Shown: one piece after another, positions 45,033 through 52,722 of the stretch
Layout: every line of letters begins with the position of its first letter
Position numbering within the stretch: the first letter of the stretch is position 1
Assembly: GCF_024508295.1 (NCBI RefSeq)
Contig: NZ_CP101990.1
Location: 434,001 to 498,000 of the forward strand
DNA from: Aeromicrobium duanguangcaii
GTDB lineage: Bacteria > Actinomycetota > Actinomycetes > Propionibacteriales > Nocardioidaceae
Direction of reading: 5' to 3'
Length of the DNA: 64,000 nt
Notes under the pieces: model-generated
Database searches by the model: none
What the model saw: the letters and a program-made list of their open reading frames with translations, nothing else
Told to the model about the DNA's origin: nothing
Made by a program: the position numbers and the translations under genes

Positions 45033-45155
45033 GAGGCTCCCTCGGTCGATCTCTCGATCCTAGGGACCGCCCGGCGACTGAACCATCGCTCTTTCCTGCC
45101 TCTGACCGACGATTCGTTGCGCATTCACGGCGTCCACCTTTGGTACGTTGCGAAC
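45033..45155. promoter_or_regulatory. Divergent promoter region with two CGTTGCG repeats
   Basis: The minus-strand -10 box TAGGAT is at 45057-45062 and the plus-strand -10 box TACGTT at 45144-45149. CGTTGCG occurs at 45115-45121 and 45146-45152, spaced 31 bases, about three helical turns. The second copy overlaps the Lrp -10 box. This is a candidate autoregulatory Lrp site. Confidence 0.35.
45144..45149 (+). promoter_or_regulatory. -10 box TACGTT for leaderless Lrp regulator gene
   Basis: TACGTT lies 6 bases before the ATG at 45156 with no Shine-Dalgarno sequence. Confidence 0.45.
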
Positions 45156-45611
45156 ATGAGCCTGGACCAGATCGACCGTGACCTGCTGGAGGCCCTCACC
45201 GAGGACGGCCGCGCGAGCTTCGCCGCGCTGGGGTCGCGGGTCGGGCTCTCGGCGCCGGCCGTGAAGCGCCGCGTCGACCGGCTGGTCGAGAGCGGCGTGA
45301 TCAGCGGGTTCACCGTGGTCGTGGACCCGCACCACCGCGGCTGGACGACCGAGGCGTACGTCGAGGTCCACTGCCAGGGCACGATCTCGCCGGCCGTCCT
45401 GCGGGAGGCGTTCCTGCAGGTCCCGCAGGTGCACGCCGCCGCCACCGTCTCGGGAGCGGCCGACGCGATCCTGCACCTCGTGGCGGAGGACGTCCGGGAC
45501 CTGGAGGAGGCCCTGGAGAAGATCCGGGCCGGCGCGGCCAGCGTCAGCCAGACGGAGACGTCCATCGTCCTGTCGCGGTTGATCCACGACCGGCGCAGCG
45601 TCGCCGGGTGA
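45156..45611 (+). CDS. Lrp/AsnC-family transcriptional regulator
   Basis: A 151-residue regulator. The N-terminal helix-turn-helix has LDQIDRDLLEALTEDGRASFAALGSRVGLSAPAVKRRVDRLVESGVI, the Lrp signature. The C-terminal RAM/ACT-like domain (about 65-140) has HAAATVSGAADAILHLVAEDV, the ligand-binding and oligomerisation region. Divergent orientation from the dimethylargininase-like gene suggests it senses an amino acid and controls that gene. It is a full-length member of the family. Confidence 0.92.
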   Translation: MSLDQIDRDLLEALTEDGRASFAALGSRVGLSAPAVKRRVDRLVESGVISGFTVVVDPHHRGWTTEAYVEVHCQGTISPAVLREAFLQVPQVHAAATVSGAADAILHLVAEDVRDLEEALEKIRAGAASVSQTETSIVLSRLIHDRRSVAG

Positions 45612-45650
45612 GACCTCGGCGATGCGCGACGACGTGGCCCGCGGTGGCAC

Positions 45651-45656
45651 TAGCGT
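45651..45656 (+). promoter_or_regulatory. -10 box TAGCGT for leaderless MFS gene
   Basis: TAGCGT lies 6 bases before the ATG at 45663. Confidence 0.5.
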
Positions 45657-45662
45657 GACCGC

Positions 45663-47102
45663 ATGACTCGATCGCGGACCGCCTCCGTCGGCGCCGGACT
45701 GGTCGGCGCCCTGGTCTTCGTCGAGTTCGTCAGCGGCTTCCTGCAGGGGTACTACACGCCGCTGGCCACCGACATCGCCCGGCACCTCGACATCAACGAC
45801 GCGGACGTGAACTGGTTCGAGGCGGCTCAACTGCTGTTCTCGGCGCTGTGCGTGCCGCCGCTGTCGAAGCTCGGCGACCTGATCGGGCACCAGCGGGTCC
45901 TCGTGTGGTCGGCCGGGCTGACCGCGGTGGCGACGTGGGGGATCGCGCTGTCGTCGAGCTTCGAGGGGTACCTGGTCTTCTGGGCCCTGCAGGGCGTGTT
46001 CACCGTGTGGCTGCCCCTCGAGGTCGCCCTGATCTACCGGCGCAGCATCGGCCGGCCGATGCGCGCCGCCGCGACGCGACGGGCGACCGGCGTCATCGTC
46101 GCGGCGTTGCAGGCCGGCGCGATCGCGGGTGCGCTCTCGGCCGGCGCGACGTCCGCCGTGTTCGGCTCGTTGTGGATGGTGCTGGCCGTGCCGGCCGTGC
46201 TGACCGTCGCCGTGGTGGTGATCATCGTCGGCTTCATTCCGGGCGGACACGAGGCCCAGCACGGCAGCCTCGACGGCCCCGGGCTGGCCCTGATCAGCGC
46301 GAGCCTGCTGCTGGTGACCGGCGGCCTCTCGCTCGTGCGGGTGTGGGGCGCAGGCTCGCCGTGGCCGTGGGCGGCGATCGTCCTCGGCGCGCTCGTGCTG
46401 GTGCCGTTCTGCCGGCACGAGCTGCGGACGGCCGATCCCATCATCGACCTGCGGGTCATGCGCCAGCCCGCGATGTGGCCGGTCCAGTTCACCGCGCTGC
46501 TGTTCGGCGTCAGTGTCCTCGGGGCGCAGATCCCGTTGTCCACCTTCGCCCAGACCGATCCCGACGTCCACGGCTACGGTCTCGGGCTGGATTCGACGTC
46601 CGTGGCGCCGATCATCGGCGGCTACGTGTTCTCGATGCTCGTCGGCGCCCTGCTGTTCGCCCGGATCAGCCAGCGGTCGAGCCCTCGGGCCTGCCTCATC
46701 GGCGCGGCCGCGCTGGTCGGCGTCGGGTACGCGTCCCTGCTGGCGCTGCACGGGTCCGTGATCCAGATGGCCGCCTGCATGGTCGTCGCCGGGCTGGGCT
46801 CGGGCGCCCTCGTCGCGGCCCTGCCCGCTGCGGCCGCGGCGGCAGCGCCCGAGGGGCGGACGGGCGTCGCGACGGGACTGACCAACACGACCAAGACCAT
46901 CGGTGGATCGTTCGCCTCGTGCGTCTTCGGCGTCGCCCTGGCTGCCGGTGCGACCCATGCGACCGCCGCCTCGCTCTCGGGCTACTACACGGTGTGGATC
47001 GTCTGCTCGGCCACGGCGTTCGTGGCGGCGATCGGCCTGACGTTCGTCCCCCGGCTGGCCTTCGCCGACCCGGTGGCACGAGAAGAGGAGCTGGGACGAT
47101 GA
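45663..47102 (+). CDS. MFS transporter (DHA2-like)
   Basis: A 479-residue membrane protein with 12-14 hydrophobic segments. Family features are LSKLGDLIGHQRVLVW (the loop 2-3 motif A) and an N-terminal GYYTPLATDIARHL. The size and layout fit the 14-helix DHA2 drug-efflux branch, but the substrate is unknown. It overlaps the M20 peptidase gene by 4 bases (ATGA), so they form an operon. Coupling to a peptidase raises the possibility that it moves a peptide or acyl-amino acid rather than a drug. Confidence 0.88.
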   Translation: MTRSRTASVGAGLVGALVFVEFVSGFLQGYYTPLATDIARHLDINDADVNWFEAAQLLFSALCVPPLSKLGDLIGHQRVLVWSAGLTAVATWGIALSSSFEGYLVFWALQGVFTVWLPLEVALIYRRSIGRPMRAAATRRATGVIVAALQAGAIAGALSAGATSAVFGSLWMVLAVPAVLTVAVVVIIVGFIPGGHEAQHGSLDGPGLALISASLLLVTGGLSLVRVWGAGSPWPWAAIVLGALVLVPFCRHELRTADPIIDLRVMRQPAMWPVQFTALLFGVSVLGAQIPLSTFAQTDPDVHGYGLGLDSTSVAPIIGGYVFSMLVGALLFARISQRSSPRACLIGAAALVGVGYASLLALHGSVIQMAACMVVAGLGSGALVAALPAAAAAAAPEGRTGVATGLTNTTKTIGGSFASCVFGVALAAGATHATAASLSGYYTVWIVCSATAFVAAIGLTFVPRLAFADPVAREEELGR

Positions 47103-48415
47103 CCGCAGCCGAGCGACTGGCCGAGCTGATCGCCTGCCGCACCGTCTCCGCCCCCGGGGAACGGGACGAGGCGCAGTTCGTCGCCTTCCGCGAGACCTTC
47201 GCAGGTCTCTATCCCCGCCTGCACGAAGCGCTGGAGCTGACCGAGTTCGACGGCGGCACGCTGCTGTTCCGCTGGCCGGGTCGGACGTCGGCCGACCCGC
47301 TGGTGCTCATGGCGCACTACGACGTCGTCCCGGCACCGGCCGAGCAGTGGGATCGCGACCCCTTCTCCGGGACCATCGAGGGCGGGTTCGTCCACGGCCG
47401 CGGCGCCCTCGACGACAAGGGGCCGCTGGTCTGCATCGCCGAGGCCGTCGAGTCCCTGCTGGCCGAGGGCTTCGAGCCCGCCCGCGACGTGTACCTGTCG
47501 TTCGGGGCCGACGAGGAGGTCTTCGGCCGGGGTGCGTCCGACGTCGTCGATCATCTCGGGTCCGCCGGCGTCCGGCCGTGGCTCGTCTCCGACGAGGGCG
47601 GCGCGATCGTCGACGATGCCCTGCCCGGGGTCTCGGCGATGACCGCGATGGTCGCGATCGTCGAGAAGGGCAGCGTCGACGTGGGCCTGCTGGCGCGCGG
47701 CGGGGGAGGGCACGCGTCCACGCCGTCGCGCCACGGCGCCACCGCGCGGCTCGCTCGCGCCGTCGTGCGGATCGAGCGACACCCCGCGACCCCGCACCTG
47801 TCCGATCCCGTGCTGCAGATGCTGGACGCCCTCGCCGAGCTCGTGCCGCGCCCTGCCGGCGCCCTGCTGCGCCGCGCCCGACGGGCGAACCGCCCGGTGG
47901 CCGAGCTGCTCGCCCGGCTGGGCAAGGAGACCGCCGCGATCGTGCGCACGACGATGGCCGTGACCCAGCTGAGCGGCAGCCCCGCCCGCAACGTCCTGGC
48001 CACCGAGGCGCGCGCCAACGTCAACGTGCGGCTCGCGATCGGCGACACGAAGCAGCACCTGGTGGCGCGACTCGAGCGGCTGCTCCGTGGTCTCGACGTC
48101 GAGGTCGAGCGCGTCGACGGCGACGACCCGCCGCCGGTGTCGCGGACCGACAACGATGCGTGGCGTGCCCTGGGCGACGCCATCGCGGTGCTGGGACCGG
48201 ACATCCACGTGGTGCCGTACGTGCAGACCGGCGGCACCGACTCGCGGCACTTCACCCGCATCAGCGACTCGGTCTACCGCTTCGCCCCGCTGCACATGAC
48301 CCGCGCGCAGCGCGACTCGATCCACGCGCCGAACGAGAAGGTCGCTGTCGAGACGCTCGAACGCGGCGGCGCCTTCCACCGTGCTCTCATCATGGGACTG
48401 GGCGAGAGGCCCTAG
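47099..48415 (+). CDS. M20-family metallopeptidase
   Basis: A 438-residue dinuclear-zinc hydrolase. The metal and catalytic residues are visible: H73 in MAHYDVVP, bridging D105 in GRGALDDKGP, general base E139 and ligand E140 in FGADEEVFG, D165 in VSDEGG, and the late His in TGGTDSRHF. The insert dimerisation domain (about 185-330) contains GGGGHASTPSRHGA. These enzymes cleave dipeptides, N-acyl amino acids or acyl-carnosine-like amides. The start ATG 47099 overlaps the MFS stop. It shows the long internal region of PepV/CPG2-like carboxypeptidases rather than ArgE. Confidence 0.9.
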   Translation: MTAAERLAELIACRTVSAPGERDEAQFVAFRETFAGLYPRLHEALELTEFDGGTLLFRWPGRTSADPLVLMAHYDVVPAPAEQWDRDPFSGTIEGGFVHGRGALDDKGPLVCIAEAVESLLAEGFEPARDVYLSFGADEEVFGRGASDVVDHLGSAGVRPWLVSDEGGAIVDDALPGVSAMTAMVAIVEKGSVDVGLLARGGGGHASTPSRHGATARLARAVVRIERHPATPHLSDPVLQMLDALAELVPRPAGALLRRARRANRPVAELLARLGKETAAIVRTTMAVTQLSGSPARNVLATEARANVNVRLAIGDTKQHLVARLERLLRGLDVEVERVDGDDPPPVSRTDNDAWRALGDAIAVLGPDIHVVPYVQTGGTDSRHFTRISDSVYRFAPLHMTRAQRDSIHAPNEKVAVETLERGGAFHRALIMGLGERP

Positions 48416-48418
48416 AGT
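48413..48418 (+). promoter_or_regulatory. -10 box TAGAGT for leaderless DUF1330 gene
   Basis: TAGAGT overlaps the M20 peptidase stop codon and lies 6 bases before the ATG at 48425. Confidence 0.45.
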
Positions 48419-48424
48419 CGGCCC

Positions 48425-48790
48425 ATGGCAGTCGATCCCACCGGTGCGGACCTCAAGCGCTACCTGGCCGAGGACCCGGGAGGTCCGGTCGTGATGCTGA
48501 ACCTGCTGCAGTTCCGCGAGGACGGCATCGGGTCCTACCGCGAGTACAGCGAGCGGGTCGGACCGTTCCTGGCGAAGGTCGGCGCCGAGGTCGTCCACGC
48601 GGGCAACCTGTCCACCGCGCTGGTCGCGCCGCAGGACTGGCCGTGGGACGCCGTGCTGCTGGTGCGCTACCCCTCGCGCGAGGCGTTCAGCCAGATGGTG
48701 GCCGATCCGGAGTACCAGCAGATCACCGGACTGAGGTCGCAGGCGCTCGACGCGGCGGTCCTGCAGGCCGCCACCACGTGGGGCGCCTGA
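48425..48790 (+). CDS. DUF1330-family protein
   Basis: A 121-residue cytoplasmic protein of the dimeric alpha-beta barrel type. PVVMLNLLQFREDG, YREYSERVGPFLAKVGAEVVHAG, WDAVLLVRYPSREAFSQMVADPEYQQI and the C-terminal helix match DUF1330. The biochemical role of this family is unknown. It starts 9 bases after the M20 peptidase but has its own TAGAGT -10 box. Confidence 0.88.
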   Translation: MAVDPTGADLKRYLAEDPGGPVVMLNLLQFREDGIGSYREYSERVGPFLAKVGAEVVHAGNLSTALVAPQDWPWDAVLLVRYPSREAFSQMVADPEYQQITGLRSQALDAAVLQAATTWGA

Positions 48791-48807
48791 CCCGGCTCCC
48801 GAGGCCC

Positions 48808-48840
48808 GATTTGAGTCCGGGGCCCCCTTCGACGTAGACT
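48808..48840 (+). promoter_or_regulatory. Promoter GATTTG-N21-TAGACT for infA and the alpha operon
   Basis: GATTTG (48808-48813), 21 bases, TAGACT (48835-48840), nearly the same as the rplJ promoter. Confidence 0.75.
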
Positions 48841-48847
48841 TGTGTGT

Positions 48848-48951
48848 CGGCCTAGTCGGGCCGTATCCCCATGCCCAGTGGCGCCCCGGGAAACGGGTGG
48901 GGACACGTGCGCGTGCCGGGTCGAACAGTCGATACGAAGAAGTTGAGGTGT
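48848..48951 (+). promoter_or_regulatory. Structured infA leader
   Basis: The ~100-base leader contains CGGCC/GGCCG (48848 region) and a larger CCCCA...GCCC / GGG...TGGGG pairing (about 48867-48903) enclosing CCCGGGAAACGGG. No start codon is enclosed. It may protect the mRNA 5' end or be a regulatory site. Confidence 0.35.
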
Positions 48952-49173
48952 ATGGCGAAAAAAGAAGGCGTCATCGAGATGGAGGGTGCGGTCGTCGAGG
49001 CCCTGCCCAACGCGATGTTCCGGGTCGAGCTGGCCAATGGCCACAAGGTCCTGGCACACATCAGCGGCAAGATGCGCCAGCACTACATCCGGATCCTCCC
49101 CGAGGACCGTGTCGTGGTGGAACTCTCGCCGTATGACCTCAGCCGCGGTCGCATCGTCTACCGCTACAAGTGA
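48952..49173 (+). CDS. infA: Translation initiation factor IF-1
   Basis: A 73-residue OB-fold protein binding the ribosomal A site during initiation. It reads [42 protein letters not shown] and ends GRIVYRYK, nearly identical to other actinobacterial IF-1. It starts at ATG 48952 after GTTGAGGTG. rpmJ follows after 49 bases. Confidence 0.98.
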   Translation: MAKKEGVIEMEGAVVEALPNAMFRVELANGHKVLAHISGKMRQHYIRILPEDRVVVELSPYDLSRGRIVYRYK

Positions 49174-49222
49174 CAACTACACATCCCCCACGTTCAGTTC
49201 GTACCGAAGAGAGAGCTTCTCG

Positions 49223-49336
49223 ATGAAGGTCAACCCGAGCGTGAAGAAGATCTGTGACAAGTGCAAGGTGATCCGTCGCCACGGCCGCGTCATGGTGATC
49301 TGTGAGAACCCGCGCCACAAGCAGCGCCAGGGCTGA
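49223..49336 (+). CDS. rpmJ: 50S ribosomal protein L36
   Basis: A 37-residue zinc-ribbon protein, [21 protein letters not shown]... with C11, C14, C27 and H32 as ligands (zinc-binding form). It starts at ATG 49223 after GAGAGAG. It is followed by 172 bases without a gene before rpsM. Confidence 0.97.
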   Translation: MKVNPSVKKICDKCKVIRRHGRVMVICENPRHKQRQG

Positions 49337-49508
49337 TCAGAAAACCCTCTTCTTCAACGCAGCACCCTGAACATCTGACGGCTCATCCGGGCCCCGTCCA
49401 CGACGGAGTCCGGTTGCCACCTCCGGCGCAGAGGCCGGAGCCCGATCGAGGCGATCGGGATGCCCCAGGTGACGACACCTCTGCCGAACCGAAAGGAACT
49501 GCCAGCAC
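49337..49508 (+). promoter_or_regulatory. rpmJ-rpsM intergenic region with two adjacent hairpins
   Basis: CTCCGGC/GCCGGAG (49421-49440) is followed directly by CCCGATCG-AGG-CGATCGGG (49441-49459), about 50 bases before rpsM. There is no T-run. It is positioned where S4-dependent leaders regulate alpha operons in other bacteria, so an autoregulatory or mRNA-processing role is plausible. Confidence 0.4.
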
Positions 49509-49877
49509 ATGGCACGCCTCGTCGGAGTGGATCTGCCGCGCGAAAAGCGCGTGGTGATCGGACTCACGTACATTTTCGGGATCGGCCGCACTCGTGCGGT
49601 CGAGGCCCTCGCCGCCACCGGCATCGACCCCAACACCCGTGTTCACGAGTTGACCGACGACCAGCTCGTCGCGCTCCGTGACTACATCGAGGCGAACTTC
49701 CAGGTCGAGGGTGACCTGCGCCGCGAGGTCACCGCGGACATCCGCCGCAAGATGGAGATCGGCTCGTACCAGGGCCGCCGTCACCGTGCGCACCTGCCCG
49801 TTCGCGGCCAGCGCACCAAGACCAACGCGCGCACCCGCAAGGGCCCCAAGCGCACCGTCGCCGGAAAGAAGAAGTGA
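49509..49877 (+). CDS. rpsM: 30S ribosomal protein S13
   Basis: A 122-residue head protein forming intersubunit bridges. It has [53 protein letters not shown] and the C-terminal [24 protein letters not shown]. rpsK follows after 8 bases. Confidence 0.98.
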   Translation: MARLVGVDLPREKRVVIGLTYIFGIGRTRAVEALAATGIDPNTRVHELTDDQLVALRDYIEANFQVEGDLRREVTADIRRKMEIGSYQGRRHRAHLPVRGQRTKTNARTRKGPKRTVAGKKK

Positions 49878-49885
49878 GGTAGCCG

Positions 49886-50284
49886 ATGCCCCCGAAGAAC
49901 TCCGGCGCCAAGAAGGTGCGCCGCAAGGAGAAGAAGAACGTCGTTCAGGGCGAAGCCCACATCAAGAGCACGTTCAACAACACGCACGTGACGATCACCG
50001 ACCCCAGCGGTGCGGTGATCGCGTGGGCCTCCGGCGGAACCGTCGGCTTCAAGGGCTCGCGCAAGTCGACTCCGTACGCCGCCGGCATGGCCGCCGAGGC
50101 CGCCGGACGTCAGGCGATGGACCACGGCATGAAGAAGGTTGACGTCTTCGTCAAGGGCCCCGGCTCCGGACGCGAGACGGCGATCCGGTCGCTCAGCGGC
50201 GTCGGCCTCGAGGTCGGCACCATCTCTGATGTGACCCCCAGCCCCCACAACGGCTGCCGTCCGCCCAAGCACCGTCGTCTCTGA
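49886..50284 (+). CDS. rpsK: 30S ribosomal protein S11
   Basis: A 132-residue platform protein. It has [30 protein letters not shown] and [17 protein letters not shown], ending PPKHRRL. The N-terminus is rich in lysine. rpsD starts 35 bases later. Confidence 0.98.
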   Translation: MPPKNSGAKKVRRKEKKNVVQGEAHIKSTFNNTHVTITDPSGAVIAWASGGTVGFKGSRKSTPYAAGMAAEAAGRQAMDHGMKKVDVFVKGPGSGRETAIRSLSGVGLEVGTISDVTPSPHNGCRPPKHRRL

Positions 50285-50319
50285 CGCGTCGTCGACTTTT
50301 CTTCAAGGAGTAATCAACC

Positions 50320-50928
50320 ATGGCCCGTTACACCGGACCTCTCACCAAGAAGTCGCGCCGTTACGGCGTCGACCTCGTTGGTGGGGACAAGGCCTTCGAG
50401 CGCCGTCCGTACGCGCCCGGCCAGCACGGCCGCACCCGCGTCAAGGAGTCGGAGTACCGCACCCAGCTGCAGGAGAAGCAGAAGGCGCGTTACACCTACG
50501 GCGTCCTCGAGAAGCAGTTCCGCAAGTACTACGAGCTCGCGTCGCGCCGTCCCGGCAAGACCGGCGACAACCTGTTGATCCTGCTCGAGAGCCGGCTCGA
50601 CAACGTCGTCTACCGTGCAGGCCTGGCCCGCACGCGCCGTCACGCCCGCCAGCTGGTGACCCACGGTCACTTCGTGGTCAACGGCGTGAAGACGAACATC
50701 CCGTCCTTCCAGGTCAGCAAGCACGACATCATCGACGTGCGCGCCAAGAGCCTGGAGACGACGCCGTTCATCGTCGCCCGTGAGACCCATGACGCCGATG
50801 TCGTGCCCGGTTGGCTCGACGTCTCGCCCGATCGTGGCCGCATCCTCGTGCACAACAAGCCCGTGCGCGAGCAGATCGTGGTCCCGATCCAGGAACAGCT
50901 CATCGTCGAGTTCTACTCGAAGATCTGA
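50320..50928 (+). CDS. rpsD: 30S ribosomal protein S4
   Basis: A 202-residue assembly initiator and mRNA-helicase component. It has MARYTGPLTKKSRRYGVDLVGG, PGQHGR and the S4-like RNA-binding domain RLDNVVYRAGLARTRRHARQLVTHGHF. No cysteines occur at the N-terminal zinc site, so this is the zinc-free form, in contrast to the zinc-type L33, L36 and S14 here. rpoA follows after 64 bases. Confidence 0.98.
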   Translation: MARYTGPLTKKSRRYGVDLVGGDKAFERRPYAPGQHGRTRVKESEYRTQLQEKQKARYTYGVLEKQFRKYYELASRRPGKTGDNLLILLESRLDNVVYRAGLARTRRHARQLVTHGHFVVNGVKTNIPSFQVSKHDIIDVRAKSLETTPFIVARETHDADVVPGWLDVSPDRGRILVHNKPVREQIVVPIQEQLIVEFYSKI

Positions 50929-50992
50929 TCCTTCACCTTCATCCACCAACCCGGCCCTCATATAGCGGTGGGACCGGAAAGGAAGATTCACC

Positions 50993-52003
50993 ATGCTGAT
51001 CGCACAGCGCCCCGTTCTGTCCGAAGAGGTCGTCGACGAGTCCCGTTCGCGGTTCGTCATCGAGCCCCTCGAGCCCGGATTCGGCTACACCCTCGGCAAC
51101 TCGCTGCGTCGTACGCTGCTGTCGTCGATCCCGGGTGCGGCCGTCACCTCGATCAAGATCGACGGTGTCCTCCACGAGTTCTCGACCATCGAGGGCGTCA
51201 CCGAGGACGTCACCGAGATCATCCTCAACCTCAAGAACCTCGTCGTGTCGTCGACGATCGACGAGCCCGTGGTCATGTACCTGCGGGCCGACACCGCCGG
51301 TGACGTCACCGCCGCGGCGATCACGCCGCCGGCCGGTGTGGAGGTCCACAACCCGGACCTGCACGTCGCGACGCTCAACGACAAGGGCCGTCTCGAGATC
51401 GAGCTGGTCGTCGAGCGTGGCCGCGGCTACGTCTCGGCCGTCCAGAACAAGACGGGCGACGAAGAGATCGGCCGCATGCCGGTCGACTCGATCTACAGCC
51501 CCGTCCTGAAGGTCACGTACAAGGTCGAGGCCACCCGCGTCGAGCAGCGCACCGACTTCGACAAGCTGATCATCGACGTCGAGACCAAGTCCTCGATCCT
51601 GCCGCGCGACGCGATCGCGTCGGCCGGTTCGACGCTGGTCGAGCTGTTCGGCCTGGCCCGTGAGCTCAACGTCGAGGCCGAGGGCATCGACATCGGCCCG
51701 TCGCCGGTGGACGAGCAGCTGGCCGCCGACCTCGCGTTGGCGATCGAGGATCTGGACTTCACGGTCCGTTCCTACAACTGCCTCAAGCGCGAGGGCATCC
51801 ACACCGTGGGTGAGCTCATCACGCGCAGCGAGCAGGACCTGCTGGACATCCGCAACTTCGGGTCGAAGTCGATCGACGAGGTCAAGGCCAAGCTCGCCGA
51901 GCTCGGTCTGTCGCTCAAGGACAGCCCGCAGGGCTTCGATCCGTCCGCCGTCATCGACACGTTCGACGAGGACGCCGGATTCGCCGAGGACGAGCAGTAC
52001 TGA
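50993..52003 (+). CDS. rpoA: DNA-directed RNA polymerase subunit alpha
   Basis: A 336-residue subunit. The N-terminal dimerisation domain (1 to about 230) has [25 protein letters not shown] and the beta/beta' contacts [20 protein letters not shown]. The C-terminal domain (about 250-315) has [36 protein letters not shown], which binds UP elements and activators. The start is ATG 50993 after GGAAAGGAAG, and rplQ follows after 34 bases. Confidence 0.98.
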   Translation: MLIAQRPVLSEEVVDESRSRFVIEPLEPGFGYTLGNSLRRTLLSSIPGAAVTSIKIDGVLHEFSTIEGVTEDVTEIILNLKNLVVSSTIDEPVVMYLRADTAGDVTAAAITPPAGVEVHNPDLHVATLNDKGRLEIELVVERGRGYVSAVQNKTGDEEIGRMPVDSIYSPVLKVTYKVEATRVEQRTDFDKLIIDVETKSSILPRDAIASAGSTLVELFGLARELNVEAEGIDIGPSPVDEQLAADLALAIEDLDFTVRSYNCLKREGIHTVGELITRSEQDLLDIRNFGSKSIDEVKAKLAELGLSLKDSPQGFDPSAVIDTFDEDAGFAEDEQY

Positions 52004-52037
52004 ACTGCTCTGACACCACTGATTCAGGAGTAACGAC

Positions 52038-52574
52038 ATGCCCACCCCCACCAAGGGTCCTCGCCTCGGCGGCAGCCCCTCGCACCAGCGGCTGATCCTG
52101 GCGAACCTGGCCCAGAGCCTGTTCGAGCACGGCCGCATCACGACGACCGAGGCGAAGGCCAAGCGCCTGCGCCCGTACGCCGAGCACCTCATCACCAAGG
52201 CCAAGACCGACACGGTGGCCAACCGCCGCCACGTCGTCAAGGTCATCCGCGACAAGGGCGTGCTCCACACGCTCTTCACGGAGATCGGCCCGGCCATGGC
52301 CACCCGTCCGGGCGGCTACACGCGTATCACGAAGATCGGTCCGCGCAAGGGCGACAACGCCCCCATGGCCGTCATCGAGATCGTGGAGGCCAAGGACTTC
52401 GACGCCGCCGCGCCGAAGGCCCCCCGTGCCGAGGCTGCTCCGGCTGTCGAGGAGGCCCCGGTCGAGGAGACCGTGACCGACGAGACCGTCGAGACGCCCG
52501 CCGAGGAGACCGCTGAGGTCACCGAGGCTCCGGCCGACGAGGCGACCGAGTCCACGCAGGACGAGGCCAAGTAA
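52038..52574 (+). CDS. rplQ: 50S ribosomal protein L17
   Basis: A 178-residue protein near the tunnel exit. The core (1-118) has [34 protein letters not shown] and [27 protein letters not shown]. Residues 125-178 are an acidic Ala/Glu/Thr/Pro-rich tail ([21 protein letters not shown]...), absent from E. coli L17 (127 residues). It ends the alpha operon; truA, which usually follows in actinobacteria, is not here. Confidence 0.97.
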   Translation: MPTPTKGPRLGGSPSHQRLILANLAQSLFEHGRITTTEAKAKRLRPYAEHLITKAKTDTVANRRHVVKVIRDKGVLHTLFTEIGPAMATRPGGYTRITKIGPRKGDNAPMAVIEIVEAKDFDAAAPKAPRAEAAPAVEEAPVEETVTDETVETPAEETAEVTEAPADEATESTQDEAK

Positions 52575-52584
52575 CACCTCTCGT

Positions 52585-52626
52585 ACGAGGCGCCCATCCC
52601 CCCGGGGGTGGGCGCCTCGTCGTTTT
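52585..52626 (+). terminator. Terminator after rplQ
   Basis: ACGAGGCGCCCATCCCC and GGGGTGGGCGCCTCGT pair around CCG (one mismatch/wobble) and are followed by CGTTTT. Confidence 0.88.
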
Positions 52627-52722
52627 CCCGCGCCGACCTGGGCGGGGGCGCCGCAGCGGCGGGTTACCATCAGGGGCCACTCGTGACCGAGGTGGCGACG
52701 TTTTCGGGGAAGGTTCACCATC

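Noticed and set aside
44181..45155. Upstream extension of the Lrp gene across the dimethylargininase-like gene
   Set aside because: The extension is antisense to a well-conserved enzyme; the Lrp family N-terminus begins at 45156 right after a -10 box.
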